A stretch of DNA of 20,401 nucleotides. Source: CAYOCE01 sp964402405. GTDB taxonomy: Bacteria; Pseudomonadota; Alphaproteobacteria; UBA7879. The stretch spans positions 1 through 20,401 of the forward strand of contig CAYOCE010000020.1 in the NCBI GenBank assembly GCA_964402405.1. Direction: 5' to 3'. Made by a program: the position numbers and the translations under genes. Shown here one piece after another: positions 1 to 6,981 of this stretch (the stretch's first letter is position 1; the number at the start of each line of letters is the position of its first letter). The notes beneath the pieces were generated by a model, which had not been told where the DNA came from, did no database searches, and worked only from the letters and a program-made list of their open reading frames with translations.

Positions 1-6
1 TTTGTG

Positions 7-52
7 CTGGATCCTTCGACGACGCTCGCTAAAGCTCGCTGCTCAGGATGAC
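7..52. repeat. Partial REP-like palindromic repeat
   Basis: A short G+C-rich stretch in an AT-richer gap. It begins CTGGATCCTTCGACGACGC, has GCTCGCT on both sides of a short AAA and ends CAGGATGAC, so its ends ATCCT and AGGAT are inverted. The GGATGAC end and GCTCGCT motifs resemble the outer parts of the large palindrome at 6072-6241 (GTCATCC..., GAGCGAAGCGAGCG). It is probably a half copy of the same kind of dispersed element. The rest of 1-121 holds no gene that I can see. Confidence 0.5.
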
Positions 53-121
53 AATCGTATAGTTATCCAAAACTTGTACACTGCGTAAAGAAGAAAAACT
101 ACCCGCTTTGCTTAATTCCCC

Positions 122-150
122 TTGACGTTTTTAGTAGAAATGCGTATGTA
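122..150 (+). promoter_or_regulatory. Possible rpmG promoter
   Basis: TTGACG at 122-127 is a good -35 match. At 17-bp spacing lies TATGTA (145-150), which matches the -10 consensus only in its first three bases. The position, about 35 bases before the rpmG start, is sensible. Weak call. Confidence 0.3.
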
Positions 151-185
151 CATGAGGTCAGACAAAATTTATTGGAGAAAAGACA

Positions 186-353
186 ATGGCAAAAGGTAAA
201 ACCGTTTTGTTTAAACTAGAGAGCACAGCAGGAACAGGATATTTCTATGTCCGCTCAAAGAATCCTAGGCAAATGACTGAGAAATTAGAACTAAAAAAGT
301 ACGACCCTAAGGCTCGTAAGCATGTTCTATTTAAGGAAACAAAGTTAAAATAA
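186..353 (+). CDS. rpmG: 50S ribosomal protein L33
   Basis: A 55-residue protein beginning MAKGKTVLFKLESTAGTG and ending KARKHVLFKETKLK. Length, the GYFYVRSKNPR segment, the KKYDPKARKHV segment and the basic C-terminus are those of bacterial L33, a small protein of the large ribosomal subunit near the E site. This is the cysteine-free form, so it has no zinc ribbon, as is usual in proteobacteria. The ATG start has GGAG at 174-177, eight bases upstream. It stands alone, as L33 genes often do, 90 bases before the helicase gene. The family call is secure from the sequence alone. Confidence 0.95.
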   Translation: MAKGKTVLFKLESTAGTGYFYVRSKNPRQMTEKLELKKYDPKARKHVLFKETKLK

Positions 354-367
354 TATAAGATTTGTAT

Positions 368-425
368 TTTTTATTTGCTAGACTAGGTGTATACTTAAAA
401 TAAAGATTCTTTTAGCAAATAAAAA
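368..425. promoter_or_regulatory. 13-bp perfect inverted repeat around a -10-like box
   Basis: TTTTTATTTGCTA (368-380) and TAGCAAATAAAAA (413-425) are exact reverse complements, separated by 32 bases. A TATACT box (390-395, five of six to the -10 consensus) lies close to the centre of symmetry. The right arm ends 18 bases before the TTG start of the helicase gene. It could be an operator, a 5'-leader structure in transcripts reading through from rpmG, or an AT-rich processing site. No U-run follows either arm, so it is not a normal terminator. Confidence 0.45.
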
Positions 426-443
426 TGCAGACAAGGAACACTC

Positions 444-1862
444 TTGACAACATTTAAAGACCTCGGCCTCAGCGACGAATTGTTGCAGGTCCTAGAGACT
501 TCAGGATACAAAAACCCTACTCCTATTCAGGCGCAAGTGATTCCCTATGTCTTAACAGGCAAAGATGTTTTGGGTACGGCCCAAACAGGTACGGGAAAAA
601 CAGCAGCCTTTATTCTTCCCATGATTGATATTCTCGCCAGTGGCCGGGCCAAGGCCCGTATGCCGCGGTCTATTGTCCTAGAACCCACCCGTGAGCTCGC
701 CTTTCAAGTGCGGGACAATTTTCAGAATTACGGAAAAAATCACAAGTTAAAAGTTGGTTTACTCATTGGGGGTGAATCCTTTGCCGAACAAGAAAAGGTT
801 CTAAACCGGGGCGTGGATGTGTTGATTGCAACCCCTGGACGATTTTTAGATCTGTACCAAAATGGTAAAATCCTCTTATCTGATATTAAATTGCTGGTGA
901 TTGACGAAGCTGACCGCATGCTGGATATGGGATTCATTCCCGATGTGACGAAAATTACAGGGATTTTGCCAAAAAGCCGTCAAACCCTGTTGTTATCTGC
1001 CACCATGTCCTCGGAGATTAAAAAACTGAGTGCGACCTTTATGTCAAACCCCCAGGAAGTCTCCGTTGCGCCCCCGGCCCAGGTTGCCGAAAATATTGAA
1101 ACCTATTTGGTTTATGTGGGAGGCACAAAGAAGACTTTGGATCCCAATAAGCGGAACACATTACGAGACATATTGAAGGCGAAGAAAATCAAGAACGCTA
1201 TTATTTTCTGCAATCGCAAAATGGATGTGTCCACCTTGCACAAGTCCCTTAGTCGACATGGTTTTTCTTCGGCCGAGCTTCATGGGGATATGACCCAGGC
1301 CCAACGATTGGAGTCCTTGGATCGCTTTAAAAAGGATCAGGTTGATCTATTAATCGCAACGGACATTGCCGCCCGAGGCCTAGATATTGATGATATGCCT
1401 TGTGTCTTTAACTTTGATATTCCCATTAATGCAGAAGATTATGTCCATCGCATTGGCAGAACGGGACGCGCGGGAAAGTCAGGGATTGCCTATACTTTTG
1501 TCACAGCTTATGACCAGAAAAAAATACAAGGAATTTTTAAACTCACCAACAAGGAAATGCCGTATCTTAAGGGATACGAGGTTAAGAATGAGGCAGAGGA
1601 ATCAGAAACAGAGGCAAAATCAAGGGCCCCTGTGAAAAAGGTTCCCGTTCATAAGCATCCCAAGAAGCCAGGTGCTGAGAAAAAGGCTGTTGCTAAAGAA
1701 GCGGTTTCTCCAAAAACAGAGACACCGAAGGCTCCTAAAAAGCCTGAACCCAAAAAACCAGTTCACAATCATCCGAAAAAAACCCCCCATGACTCAACTC
1801 CTCAGGTTGGCTTTGGGAAAGATGTTCCTAGCTTCATGCGCTCGTTTACGATTCCTTCGTAA
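444..1862 (+). CDS. rhlE: RhlE-type DEAD-box ATP-dependent RNA helicase
   Basis: A 472-residue RNA helicase that should unwind short duplexes in ribosome assembly or mRNA turnover in the cytoplasm. Visible motifs in order: Q motif GYKNPTPIQ (21-29), motif I AQTGTGKT (46-53), Ia PTRELA (81-86), Ib TPGR (130-133), II DEAD (154-157), III SAT (185-187), and motif VI HRIGRTGR (335-342). After about residue 380 a Lys/Pro/Ala-rich disordered tail follows. It contains two similar segments, PVHKHPKKPG and PVHNHPKKTP, and ends GFGKDVPSFM, a tail type I associate with alphaproteobacterial members. The start is TTG (444-446) with AGGA at 434-437; no in-frame ATG fits better. The core is certain; the exact paralogue name is less so. 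Confidence 0.88.
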   Translation: MTTFKDLGLSDELLQVLETSGYKNPTPIQAQVIPYVLTGKDVLGTAQTGTGKTAAFILPMIDILASGRAKARMPRSIVLEPTRELAFQVRDNFQNYGKNHKLKVGLLIGGESFAEQEKVLNRGVDVLIATPGRFLDLYQNGKILLSDIKLLVIDEADRMLDMGFIPDVTKITGILPKSRQTLLLSATMSSEIKKLSATFMSNPQEVSVAPPAQVAENIETYLVYVGGTKKTLDPNKRNTLRDILKAKKIKNAIIFCNRKMDVSTLHKSLSRHGFSSAELHGDMTQAQRLESLDRFKKDQVDLLIATDIAARGLDIDDMPCVFNFDIPINAEDYVHRIGRTGRAGKSGIAYTFVTAYDQKKIQGIFKLTNKEMPYLKGYEVKNEAEESETEAKSRAPVKKVPVHKHPKKPGAEKKAVAKEAVSPKTETPKAPKKPEPKKPVHNHPKKTPHDSTPQVGFGKDVPSFMRSFTIPS

Positions 1863-1875
1863 ATTACGCTTCTTT

Positions 1876-2160
1876 TCTTTCCAGCATTCCCCTCGGAGGA
1901 GGGGGCCAATTCTTATGCTCTTTAGCGCTTGTGCACTTTTTCCAGGCCATCCCGACGATTCGCCACGGCATAGCCGCTAGGCGTAGCCGGGAAGTCGGGG
2001 GCCATAGCACCCTCTGGATGATGCCTTAAAAGTGCTACCGCACTATGGGCCCTCCCTACGCTGAAGCTTCGGGGGATGAGCCTCTCTTGCCCACCATAGT
2101 TTTAGCGAAGGTGGGTGGGTCCCTGCCTCCGCGGGGATGGTTTGTTAAGGGAGATAGGTG
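1876..2160. repeat. Composite intergenic repeat block between convergent genes
   Basis: The gap 1863-2253 has no credible gene and is mostly repeats. First is a CCCCTC-GGAG-GAGGGG hairpin (1889-1904) that recurs with changes at 14793-14808 and 20094-20109. Next is an imperfect palindrome, CCCGAC (1951-1956) with GTCGGG (1994-1999) around GGCATAGCC, which matches the repeat at 11824-11884. Third is a 115-base unit (2028-2142) closely matching 16136-16249, including GTGCTACCGCAC (2032-2043). The block separates the 3' ends of the helicase and the minus-strand coiled-coil gene. No transposase is present. Confidence 0.75.
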
Positions 2161-2182
2161 AATAAGGAGAGGTATATATATC

Positions 2183-2216
2183 AAAAAAAACCCTGAAGGA
2201 GAAATCCTTCAGGGTT
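2183..2216 (-). terminator. Rho-independent terminator of the coiled-coil gene
   Basis: On the minus strand AACCCTGAAGGA (2216-2205) pairs perfectly with TCCTTCAGGGTT (2200-2189) around a TTTC loop. A T-run continues to 2183. This is a 12-bp stem plus U-tract, placed 38 bases beyond the stop of the 854-residue gene. It is textbook in form. Confidence 0.88.
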
Positions 2217-2253
2217 GTAAGTCTTACTTAAAGTTTAGTGATTCGTTTTTTAT

Positions 2254-4818
2254 TTAACGAATGGTGTCATTTGAACCTGCTTCAACATAATGAGGTCTTC
2301 CGTCAGCCTTTGTACCATTCACCCTATACAGCTTCATTCCTTCCGTATAAGTGGCAGCGGTTACAGGGATATAGTTCCCCTCTGAATCTTTTATGGCAGG
2401 ATTATACCGTGGTGAAGTGCTACCACTACCTGCTGCAACTGCTGTCGTTGTTGTGGTAGTTGCAGAGAGGCCTACCGCCATTGTAGGAGAAGACCCACTT
2501 CCAACACTTCCAGCATCACTGCCCTCCTCTTCCTCTTCCTCTTCCTCAGGAGTTGTATTCACCGCCTTAAGAATTGTATCGATATCAGCGTCATCCTGAA
2601 GGCTAAGTGCATTCCTGATCTGTGTCATTGCATCCTTTAGGGTTTGGACGAGATCAGCGTCAGAATCTATCCCAAGTGCATCCCTGATCTGTGTCACTTC
2701 ATCCTGTAGGTTAGTAACCTGCGTTCTGAGACCTGGTGCAAAATCTACAGTAACATCACCAGCAGCATCTGTCTCTTCTTTAGTATCTTCAAGTTCTCCT
2801 CTGAGAGCTTCTACCTCATTCTGTAGATCAGTTACTTCAGCATCATGATCAGCCTTTTTAACAACCACACCGTTAGTTACAAGTGTATCTACTACCGTAG
2901 CAGTATTGTAGTTTACGCGTTCAAGGAGTGCAAGTTCAGCAGCAGCTTTCTTGGCTGCTGCAAGCTCACCATCCCTCAAGGCCTGCAATTCATCGTTTTT
3001 CGCCTTAACTGCAGCATCAGCATCGCTCTTAAAGACAAGAGAACCTATCTCTACAAGTTTTTCTCCAACGGCATCAAGACAATCAACATCTGTCATATCA
3101 AGACCTTTTAAAGCTGTCTCAAATGGGGTAAGACGAACAACTTCAGCTTCTAATGCCTTCTTCTCATCTTCTAACGTCCTCTTGTCAGAGGCCAACTTAT
3201 CTTTATCTGCTGTAAGTACGATCACAGCCTGTTCATGAGTCTTTATAGCGGCAGTAAGCTTCTTCACCTCTGCTTCTACACGACGATCCGCTTCTGCAAG
3301 CAAGTCATCTAGAGTATGTTGATGCGCTGCATTCAGCTCAGTTTCTTTAGCTTTAACCGCATCTTGTACCGCCTGTTGAGACAAAGTTTGACTTGCCTTT
3401 TCATTTTCCTGTAAACGAGCTGCCAAGGTAGCTATTTCAGCTTCATGCTTTTTCTGGGCTTGTTGCGCCCGAGTGTCATACTCTTCCCTCGCATCTCTTT
3501 CTATTTGTGACACATTAGCAGCAAAATTCATCGTTAGCTCTCTTCGCATTCTCTGTTGAACTGCTAGATCTTCTTCCACTGCCTTTAAGTGCATGGTTAA
3601 GCGTCGTGAGTTACCCTCATAATATTCTAGGCTATTCTGGGCTTCTTCTAACTTCCCTTGCAGCTCGGCTACATCATCACTCAGGACTCTCTCAGTAGCC
3701 ATACGGAGTTGATCTTCAGCTTTCGTGAGTTTTTCTTTTAAATCCTCAGCCGTACGCCTAAATTTATCTCTCTCACTCTCTACAGCAGTAATATCTAGAT
3801 TCAACTGCGCCTGTTCTTGCGTTGCTTTCAATATTTTATCTTGAAGATCCTCACTTCTTTCCCGCTCACGCTCTAACTGTTTTTTAGCGTCTGCAAGTTC
3901 ATGTTCTTGGGTAGCCTGCTCGCTTGTAAGAGCACTAAGGCGCTGTTCTAATTTAGCCCTCTCTTCTTCTAAGCGGTGAATTGTTGTTGCATCTTCTGGC
4001 TTTGAGGAAGTAGAATTTAAAGTAGCACGAAGGGATGAAATCTGTGAGTCCTTTGTGTGTAGTGCTGCCTCTAATTCATCTTTTTTTGCCACTAACACAT
4101 CTCTTTGAGTCATAAGCTCCGCTACTTTGGTCTGCAAATCTGAAGCTGTTTTTCCTGCATCACCTGTTGAAATCTGTAGGAGACGCAAATCTTCGTCAGC
4201 TTTATTTTTCTGCTCGGTCATGCGCTGCAGATTCTCAAGAGCTGTTGTTCTTTCTGCATCAACCTTATCTAACCTCACTTGGAGTGCAGCTTTCTCAGTT
4301 AAAGCAGCGGTCAAATCTGTAGCGGATGAAGATCCGGATGAACCTCCTGTTGATGGGGCAAAACCTAGTTGCGTCATAAAATCCGTTATAGATTGAGCTT
4401 CCTGCTGCATTTCCGTGCGTAAACGGAGTACACCCGCATCTAGTTCGCGATCTAGGGCATCCTTGTTACGAGACGCAGAGTAGCTCGTCTTTAGAGTATC
4501 AATACGGTCTTTAAAATACTGTGGCAGATCCGCTAGAAAATCCAACCGCGTTTTAACGACTGGTGCACCATTTTTCAAGTCTGTCATTGCTGACTCTACG
4601 CTAAAATTATCTTCGTTGAGTTCTTTTTTCCCAACCTCTATAAGCTTTTGAATGTTAGTCCTAGCTTCAGCATCTGGGTCCATTGCGACTGGGGCTGCGG
4701 CCGCCGTCCCGCCCGATCGATACCTATAGCTAGCTGCTGCTTCATGCCCAGCAGCAACCAAAACGGTTGCCAGAACACTTCCGGCCAATAGATTTAAAAA
4801 TTTTGTTTTCTTTGACAT
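2254..4818 (-). CDS. Large exported coiled-coil protein, function unknown
   Basis: An 854-residue protein I do not recognise. Residues 1-30 form a Sec-type signal peptide: basic MSKKTK, a hydrophobic core, and an HEAAAS end. A mixed helical part follows (about 45-150) and then a Ser/Gly linker (156-166). From about 168 to 600 it is almost continuous heptad-rich, charged coiled coil, with more coiled coil to about 753. Two 22-residue repeats lie at 709-730 and 732-753 (TQIRDALG... and TQIRNALS...). Next come eight Glu (758-765), a Ser/Gly/Thr-rich low-complexity stretch with six Thr, and a compact C-terminal segment (about 800-854) with Tyr and Gly. There is no C-terminal membrane anchor or sorting motif. 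The start has AAAGGAG (4834-4828) nine bases upstream. It is likely periplasmic, surface or secreted; the role is unknown. Confidence 0.85.
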   Translation of the reverse strand: MSKKTKFLNLLAGSVLATVLVAAGHEAAASYRYRSGGTAAAAPVAMDPDAEARTNIQKLIEVGKKELNEDNFSVESAMTDLKNGAPVVKTRLDFLADLPQYFKDRIDTLKTSYSASRNKDALDRELDAGVLRLRTEMQQEAQSITDFMTQLGFAPSTGGSSGSSSATDLTAALTEKAALQVRLDKVDAERTTALENLQRMTEQKNKADEDLRLLQISTGDAGKTASDLQTKVAELMTQRDVLVAKKDELEAALHTKDSQISSLRATLNSTSSKPEDATTIHRLEEERAKLEQRLSALTSEQATQEHELADAKKQLERERERSEDLQDKILKATQEQAQLNLDITAVESERDKFRRTAEDLKEKLTKAEDQLRMATERVLSDDVAELQGKLEEAQNSLEYYEGNSRRLTMHLKAVEEDLAVQQRMRRELTMNFAANVSQIERDAREEYDTRAQQAQKKHEAEIATLAARLQENEKASQTLSQQAVQDAVKAKETELNAAHQHTLDDLLAEADRRVEAEVKKLTAAIKTHEQAVIVLTADKDKLASDKRTLEDEKKALEAEVVRLTPFETALKGLDMTDVDCLDAVGEKLVEIGSLVFKSDADAAVKAKNDELQALRDGELAAAKKAAAELALLERVNYNTATVVDTLVTNGVVVKKADHDAEVTDLQNEVEALRGELEDTKEETDAAGDVTVDFAPGLRTQVTNLQDEVTQIRDALGIDSDADLVQTLKDAMTQIRNALSLQDDADIDTILKAVNTTPEEEEEEEEGSDAGSVGSGSSPTMAVGLSATTTTTTAVAAGSGSTSPRYNPAIKDSEGNYIPVTAATYTEGMKLYRVNGTKADGRPHYVEAGSNDTIR
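2521..2549. repeat. In-frame hexanucleotide microsatellite (poly-Glu)
   Basis: On the plus strand CTCTTC is repeated about three and a half times inside the coiled-coil gene. It encodes the run of eight glutamates at residues 758-765. Because the unit is six bases, gain or loss of units changes the length of the acidic run without shifting the frame. Confidence 0.8.
2605..2705. repeat. 69-bp-period direct repeat within the coiled-coil gene
   Basis: AAGTGCATTCCTGATCTGTG (from 2605) recurs as AAGTGCATCCCTGATCTGTG (from 2674), exactly 69 bases (23 codons) later. Downstream bases (TCATTGCATCCT versus TCACTTCATCCT) are also similar. This is the DNA trace of the two 22-residue protein repeats. Confidence 0.75.
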
Positions 4819-4845
4819 AATAATAGTCTCCTTTAAAAAAATAAT

Positions 4846-4873
4846 ACAATATTCACTGATTAAAGTTTCGCAA
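4846..4873 (-). promoter_or_regulatory. Possible promoter of the coiled-coil gene
   Basis: Minus strand: TTGCGA (4873-4868) and TATTGT (4851-4846) at 16-bp spacing, about 30 bases before the start codon. Each matches the consensus at four of six. Weak, but well placed. Confidence 0.3.
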
Positions 4874-4976
4874 TTTCTAGTTTAAGGAGCCTAGATAAAA
4901 TCATTATCCCATGTTTTCCATCGTTAAATCTCAAGACGCATTAAGCGATCCTGACACCTGACAACTACCACATCAC

Positions 4977-5128
4977 CCCTTAAAATATAGCCCATATGCA
5001 TCCTAAATGGGTCCTGCATATGTCCGAAACCTACCCTTAAGCCTTGACCTTGAAATTCTGGTATACCAAAACCTCATGCCAAATTTTAAGGGATTTTATT
5101 TGCATGTATTTTGATACATGTCACTTTT
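4977..5128. other. Palindrome-rich part of a 587-bp gene-free gap
   Basis: The gap 4819-5405 is AT-rich and holds no credible gene. This part has several exact symmetric elements: CCCTTAAAAT (4977-4986) with ATTTTAAGGG (5083-5092); CATATGCA (4993-5000) with TGCATATG (5015-5022), overlapping a second pairing CCCAT/ATGGG; the 10-bp palindrome TGGTATACCA (5059-5068); and CATGTAT-TTTG-ATACATG (5103-5120), followed shortly by six T. They could be operators or a small structured RNA ending at the T-run. Nothing proves either. Confidence 0.35.
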
Positions 5129-5351
5129 TTAATTTATTTACAACAAGCAATACTAAAATAGAAAACATCTCGACTAAAAATCATCTTTTTACAATGGTTT
5201 CTACTTATAACTTGGAACCATAATTGAACTCTTTTAAAAAGTAAATAGCTTTTGCGCATCTTTTTTTGGAATAGCTGCCATGCAAAAAACGCAACCCTCC
5301 CATATTTTAAGCCCCTTTAGACCCGGCAAAAAGTCTGGATAGATAAAAAGC

Positions 5352-5380
5352 TTTACAAAATGTCCATTTTTTTCTAGATT
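5352..5380 (+). promoter_or_regulatory. Promoter of the pmtA-like gene
   Basis: TTTACA (5352-5357, five of six) and TAGATT (5375-5380, four of six) stand at the ideal 17-bp spacing. The -10 box lies 25 bases before the start codon, giving a short leader of about 19 bases. Confidence 0.5.
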
Positions 5381-5405
5381 CGTATCCTATAAAAAGGATT
5401 TTCAT

Positions 5406-6011
5406 ATGCGGCATACTCTACCCCAAAAAGCAGTGTTGTTTAAGTCGTCGGCACAAGCCCATGAACAGCTTTTGTTTTTTAGACGATGGGTCAAAAATCC
5501 CTTGAAGATGGGGGCTGTTGCTCCAAGTTCCAAGTTTTTAGCAAAGGCTATGGCAGCAGCTACCTTTCAGAATAAAAATGACATTATTGTAGAATTGGGG
5601 GGCGGAACCGGTAGCTTTACCGAGGCCTTGTGTGCCGCAGGCGTCCTCGAAAAGAACCTCTATGTCATCGAAATTGACCCCGAGCTGTGCCAGTACTTGC
5701 GGGCAAGATTCCCCAATGTGACTATTATCCAGGGAGATGCACAAAATCTGAAAAAGATACTGCCCCCTGAAATTCACGGAAAAGTTGAATCTATTATTTC
5801 CGGCATCCCTTTTCTAAGCCTCCCCATCAAGATACGCCATAATATCATTAAATCCTGTTTCCAAGTATTAAAGCCCAAGGGACAATTTGTCCAATTTACC
5901 TATGGATTGAAATCATCCCTCCCCACCAAGAAATTTGATTTGAATAAAGAGCGCATGGAGTATGTGTTTCTGAACTTCCCCCCGGCGACCGTCTGGCGGT
6001 ATTGGCGATAA
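5406..6011 (+). CDS. pmtA: PmtA-like SAM-dependent phospholipid N-methyltransferase
   Basis: A 201-residue class I methyltransferase. PmtA enzymes methylate phosphatidylethanolamine stepwise to phosphatidylcholine at the inner membrane face, using S-adenosylmethionine. Supporting sequence: the N-terminal FRRWVKNPLKMGAVAPSS (25-42), typical of this family; the SAM-binding ELGGGTGSFTEAL (63-75); an acidic residue after strand 2 (EID, 89-91); GDAQNL (110-115); ISGIPFLSLP (131-140); and the C-terminal LNFPPATVWRYWR (189-201). There is no signal peptide or membrane span; membrane contact is probably peripheral. AAGGA precedes the ATG. Monocistronic behind its own promoter and convergent with the response-regulator pair. 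Related rRNA adenine dimethylases lack this N-terminus, so the lipid role is preferred but not proven. Confidence 0.75.
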   Translation: MRHTLPQKAVLFKSSAQAHEQLLFFRRWVKNPLKMGAVAPSSKFLAKAMAAATFQNKNDIIVELGGGTGSFTEALCAAGVLEKNLYVIEIDPELCQYLRARFPNVTIIQGDAQNLKKILPPEIHGKVESIISGIPFLSLPIKIRHNIIKSCFQVLKPKGQFVQFTYGLKSSLPTKKFDLNKERMEYVFLNFPPATVWRYWR

Positions 6012-6071
6012 GTTACGGTGTTTCATCTTTTCACTATCATCCCGGGCAAGTGAGCAGTAGCACCTAATACC

Positions 6072-6241
6072 GTCATCCCGGACCGTGAGCGAAGCGAGCG
6101 AGATCCGGGACCCAGGGATTATGGGAGGACGAAGTCCTCACTTTGTTTCTTTATAGAGTGAGGACTACGTCCTCTCATGTGTGCTGGGTCCCGGATCTTC
6201 GCTGGGGCCCCTTTGGGGCCCTGCACTTCGTCCGGGATGAC
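6072..6241. repeat. 170-bp nested palindrome (MITE-like)
   Basis: Three concentric inverted repeats share a centre near 6150. The outer is GTCATCCCGGAC (6072-6083) with its exact complement at 6230-6241. The middle is GATCCGGGACCCAG (6102-6115), exact at 6184-6197. The inner is 6125-6141 with 6158-6174 (16 of 17). It carries no credible coding sequence and fills the gap between the convergent pmtA-like and response-regulator genes. As RNA it would fold into one long hairpin from either strand, so it may end or protect both transcripts. It resembles a non-autonomous inverted-repeat element. Confidence 0.85.
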
Positions 6242-6263
6242 AGCAAAAAATCAGCTCTCCCCC

Positions 6264-6974
6264 TCACCGGGTCCACAGGACGTATCCTTTATTGCGAACA
6301 GTCTGCAGATATTGGGGAAGTTTGGGATTGTCCTCGATCTTGCGCCTTAGCCTTGTGACCTGGACGTCAATAGTTCGGGGGTTGGCATCAAATCCACTTA
6401 GCTCGGTTAATTCCTCCCGAGAAAGGGTAACGCCAGGGCGTGTGGAGAAAACCTTCAGCAGATTTCCCTCGGCCGACGTCAGGGGTACAATCACAGATCC
6501 CTTGTAGAGTTGCTCCTTGTGGATGTCAAAATAGAAATTCCCTATTTGAATTTTGTTGGGGGATAACTGATCCTGAGACTTCGTTCGCTTGAGGATCGCC
6601 TTGATACGCAGCAGCAATTCCTTGGGATCAAAGGGTTTTGGGAGATATTCATCTGCCCCAGATTCCAAGCCATTGATTCGGTCCTCCAGATCCCCCATAG
6701 CGGTTAATAGCAAGATCGGGGGGGCCTCTTTAGATTTCTGAAGGTCTCGCGTCAATTCAATTCCTGTTTCTCCTGCCATCATGACATCAAGTATAATCAA
6801 ATCAAATTGAAAGATATCCAGGGCCTCCCGGGCTTCCTTTGCTGATTCAGCGACGCTAATATGAAAGCCATGTTCTTCTAGATATCGGGATAAAAGGTTC
6901 CGAAGTCGTTCATCATCATCAACAACCAGCAAATGGTACTTTAGAGAATCAACAGAAGAAGAGATAAAGGTCAT
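6264..6974 (-). CDS. OmpR/PhoB-family response regulator
   Basis: A 236-residue two-component DNA-binding regulator. The receiver domain (about 13-130) has the acidic pocket VVDDDE (DDD 19-21), phospho-acceptor Asp63 in LIILDVMM, Thr91 in LLLTAMGD, and Lys113 in YLPKPF. The winged-helix domain (about 138-236) ends with VQVTRLRRKIE and VRNKGYVLW, the recognition helix and wing of the OmpR class. I choose ATG 6974 because AAGGA (6983-6979) lies just before it. A longer version from 7016 has no ribosome site and overlaps the upstream gene. The stop of the upstream gene is 7 bases away, so the two are an operon. No histidine kinase gene is nearby. Confidence 0.9.
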   Translation of the reverse strand: MTFISSSVDSLKYHLLVVDDDERLRNLLSRYLEEHGFHISVAESAKEAREALDIFQFDLIILDVMMAGETGIELTRDLQKSKEAPPILLLTAMGDLEDRINGLESGADEYLPKPFDPKELLLRIKAILKRTKSQDQLSPNKIQIGNFYFDIHKEQLYKGSVIVPLTSAEGNLLKVFSTRPGVTLSREELTELSGFDANPRTIDVQVTRLRRKIEDNPKLPQYLQTVRNKGYVLWTR

Positions 6975-6981
6975 AAAATCC

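Noticed and set aside
63..71. TTATCCAAA, near the DnaA-box sequence
   Set aside because: A single imperfect match with no cluster of others and no dnaA or AT-rich unwinding region.
425..457. Ten-codon upstream frame overlapping the helicase start
   Set aside because: ATG 425 has no ribosome site of its own; the overlap is probably chance.
1876..2160. Possible insertion sequence
   Set aside because: Repeats only; no transposase frame or remnants and no target duplication that I can see.
2951..3238. Antisense open frame of 95 codons within the coiled-coil gene
   Set aside because: Ser/Ala-rich shadow frame arising from the regular codon pattern of the coiled coil.
6143..6358. Open frame of 71 codons
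   Set aside because: It spans the nested palindrome and then runs antisense into the response-regulator gene; composition follows the repeat.
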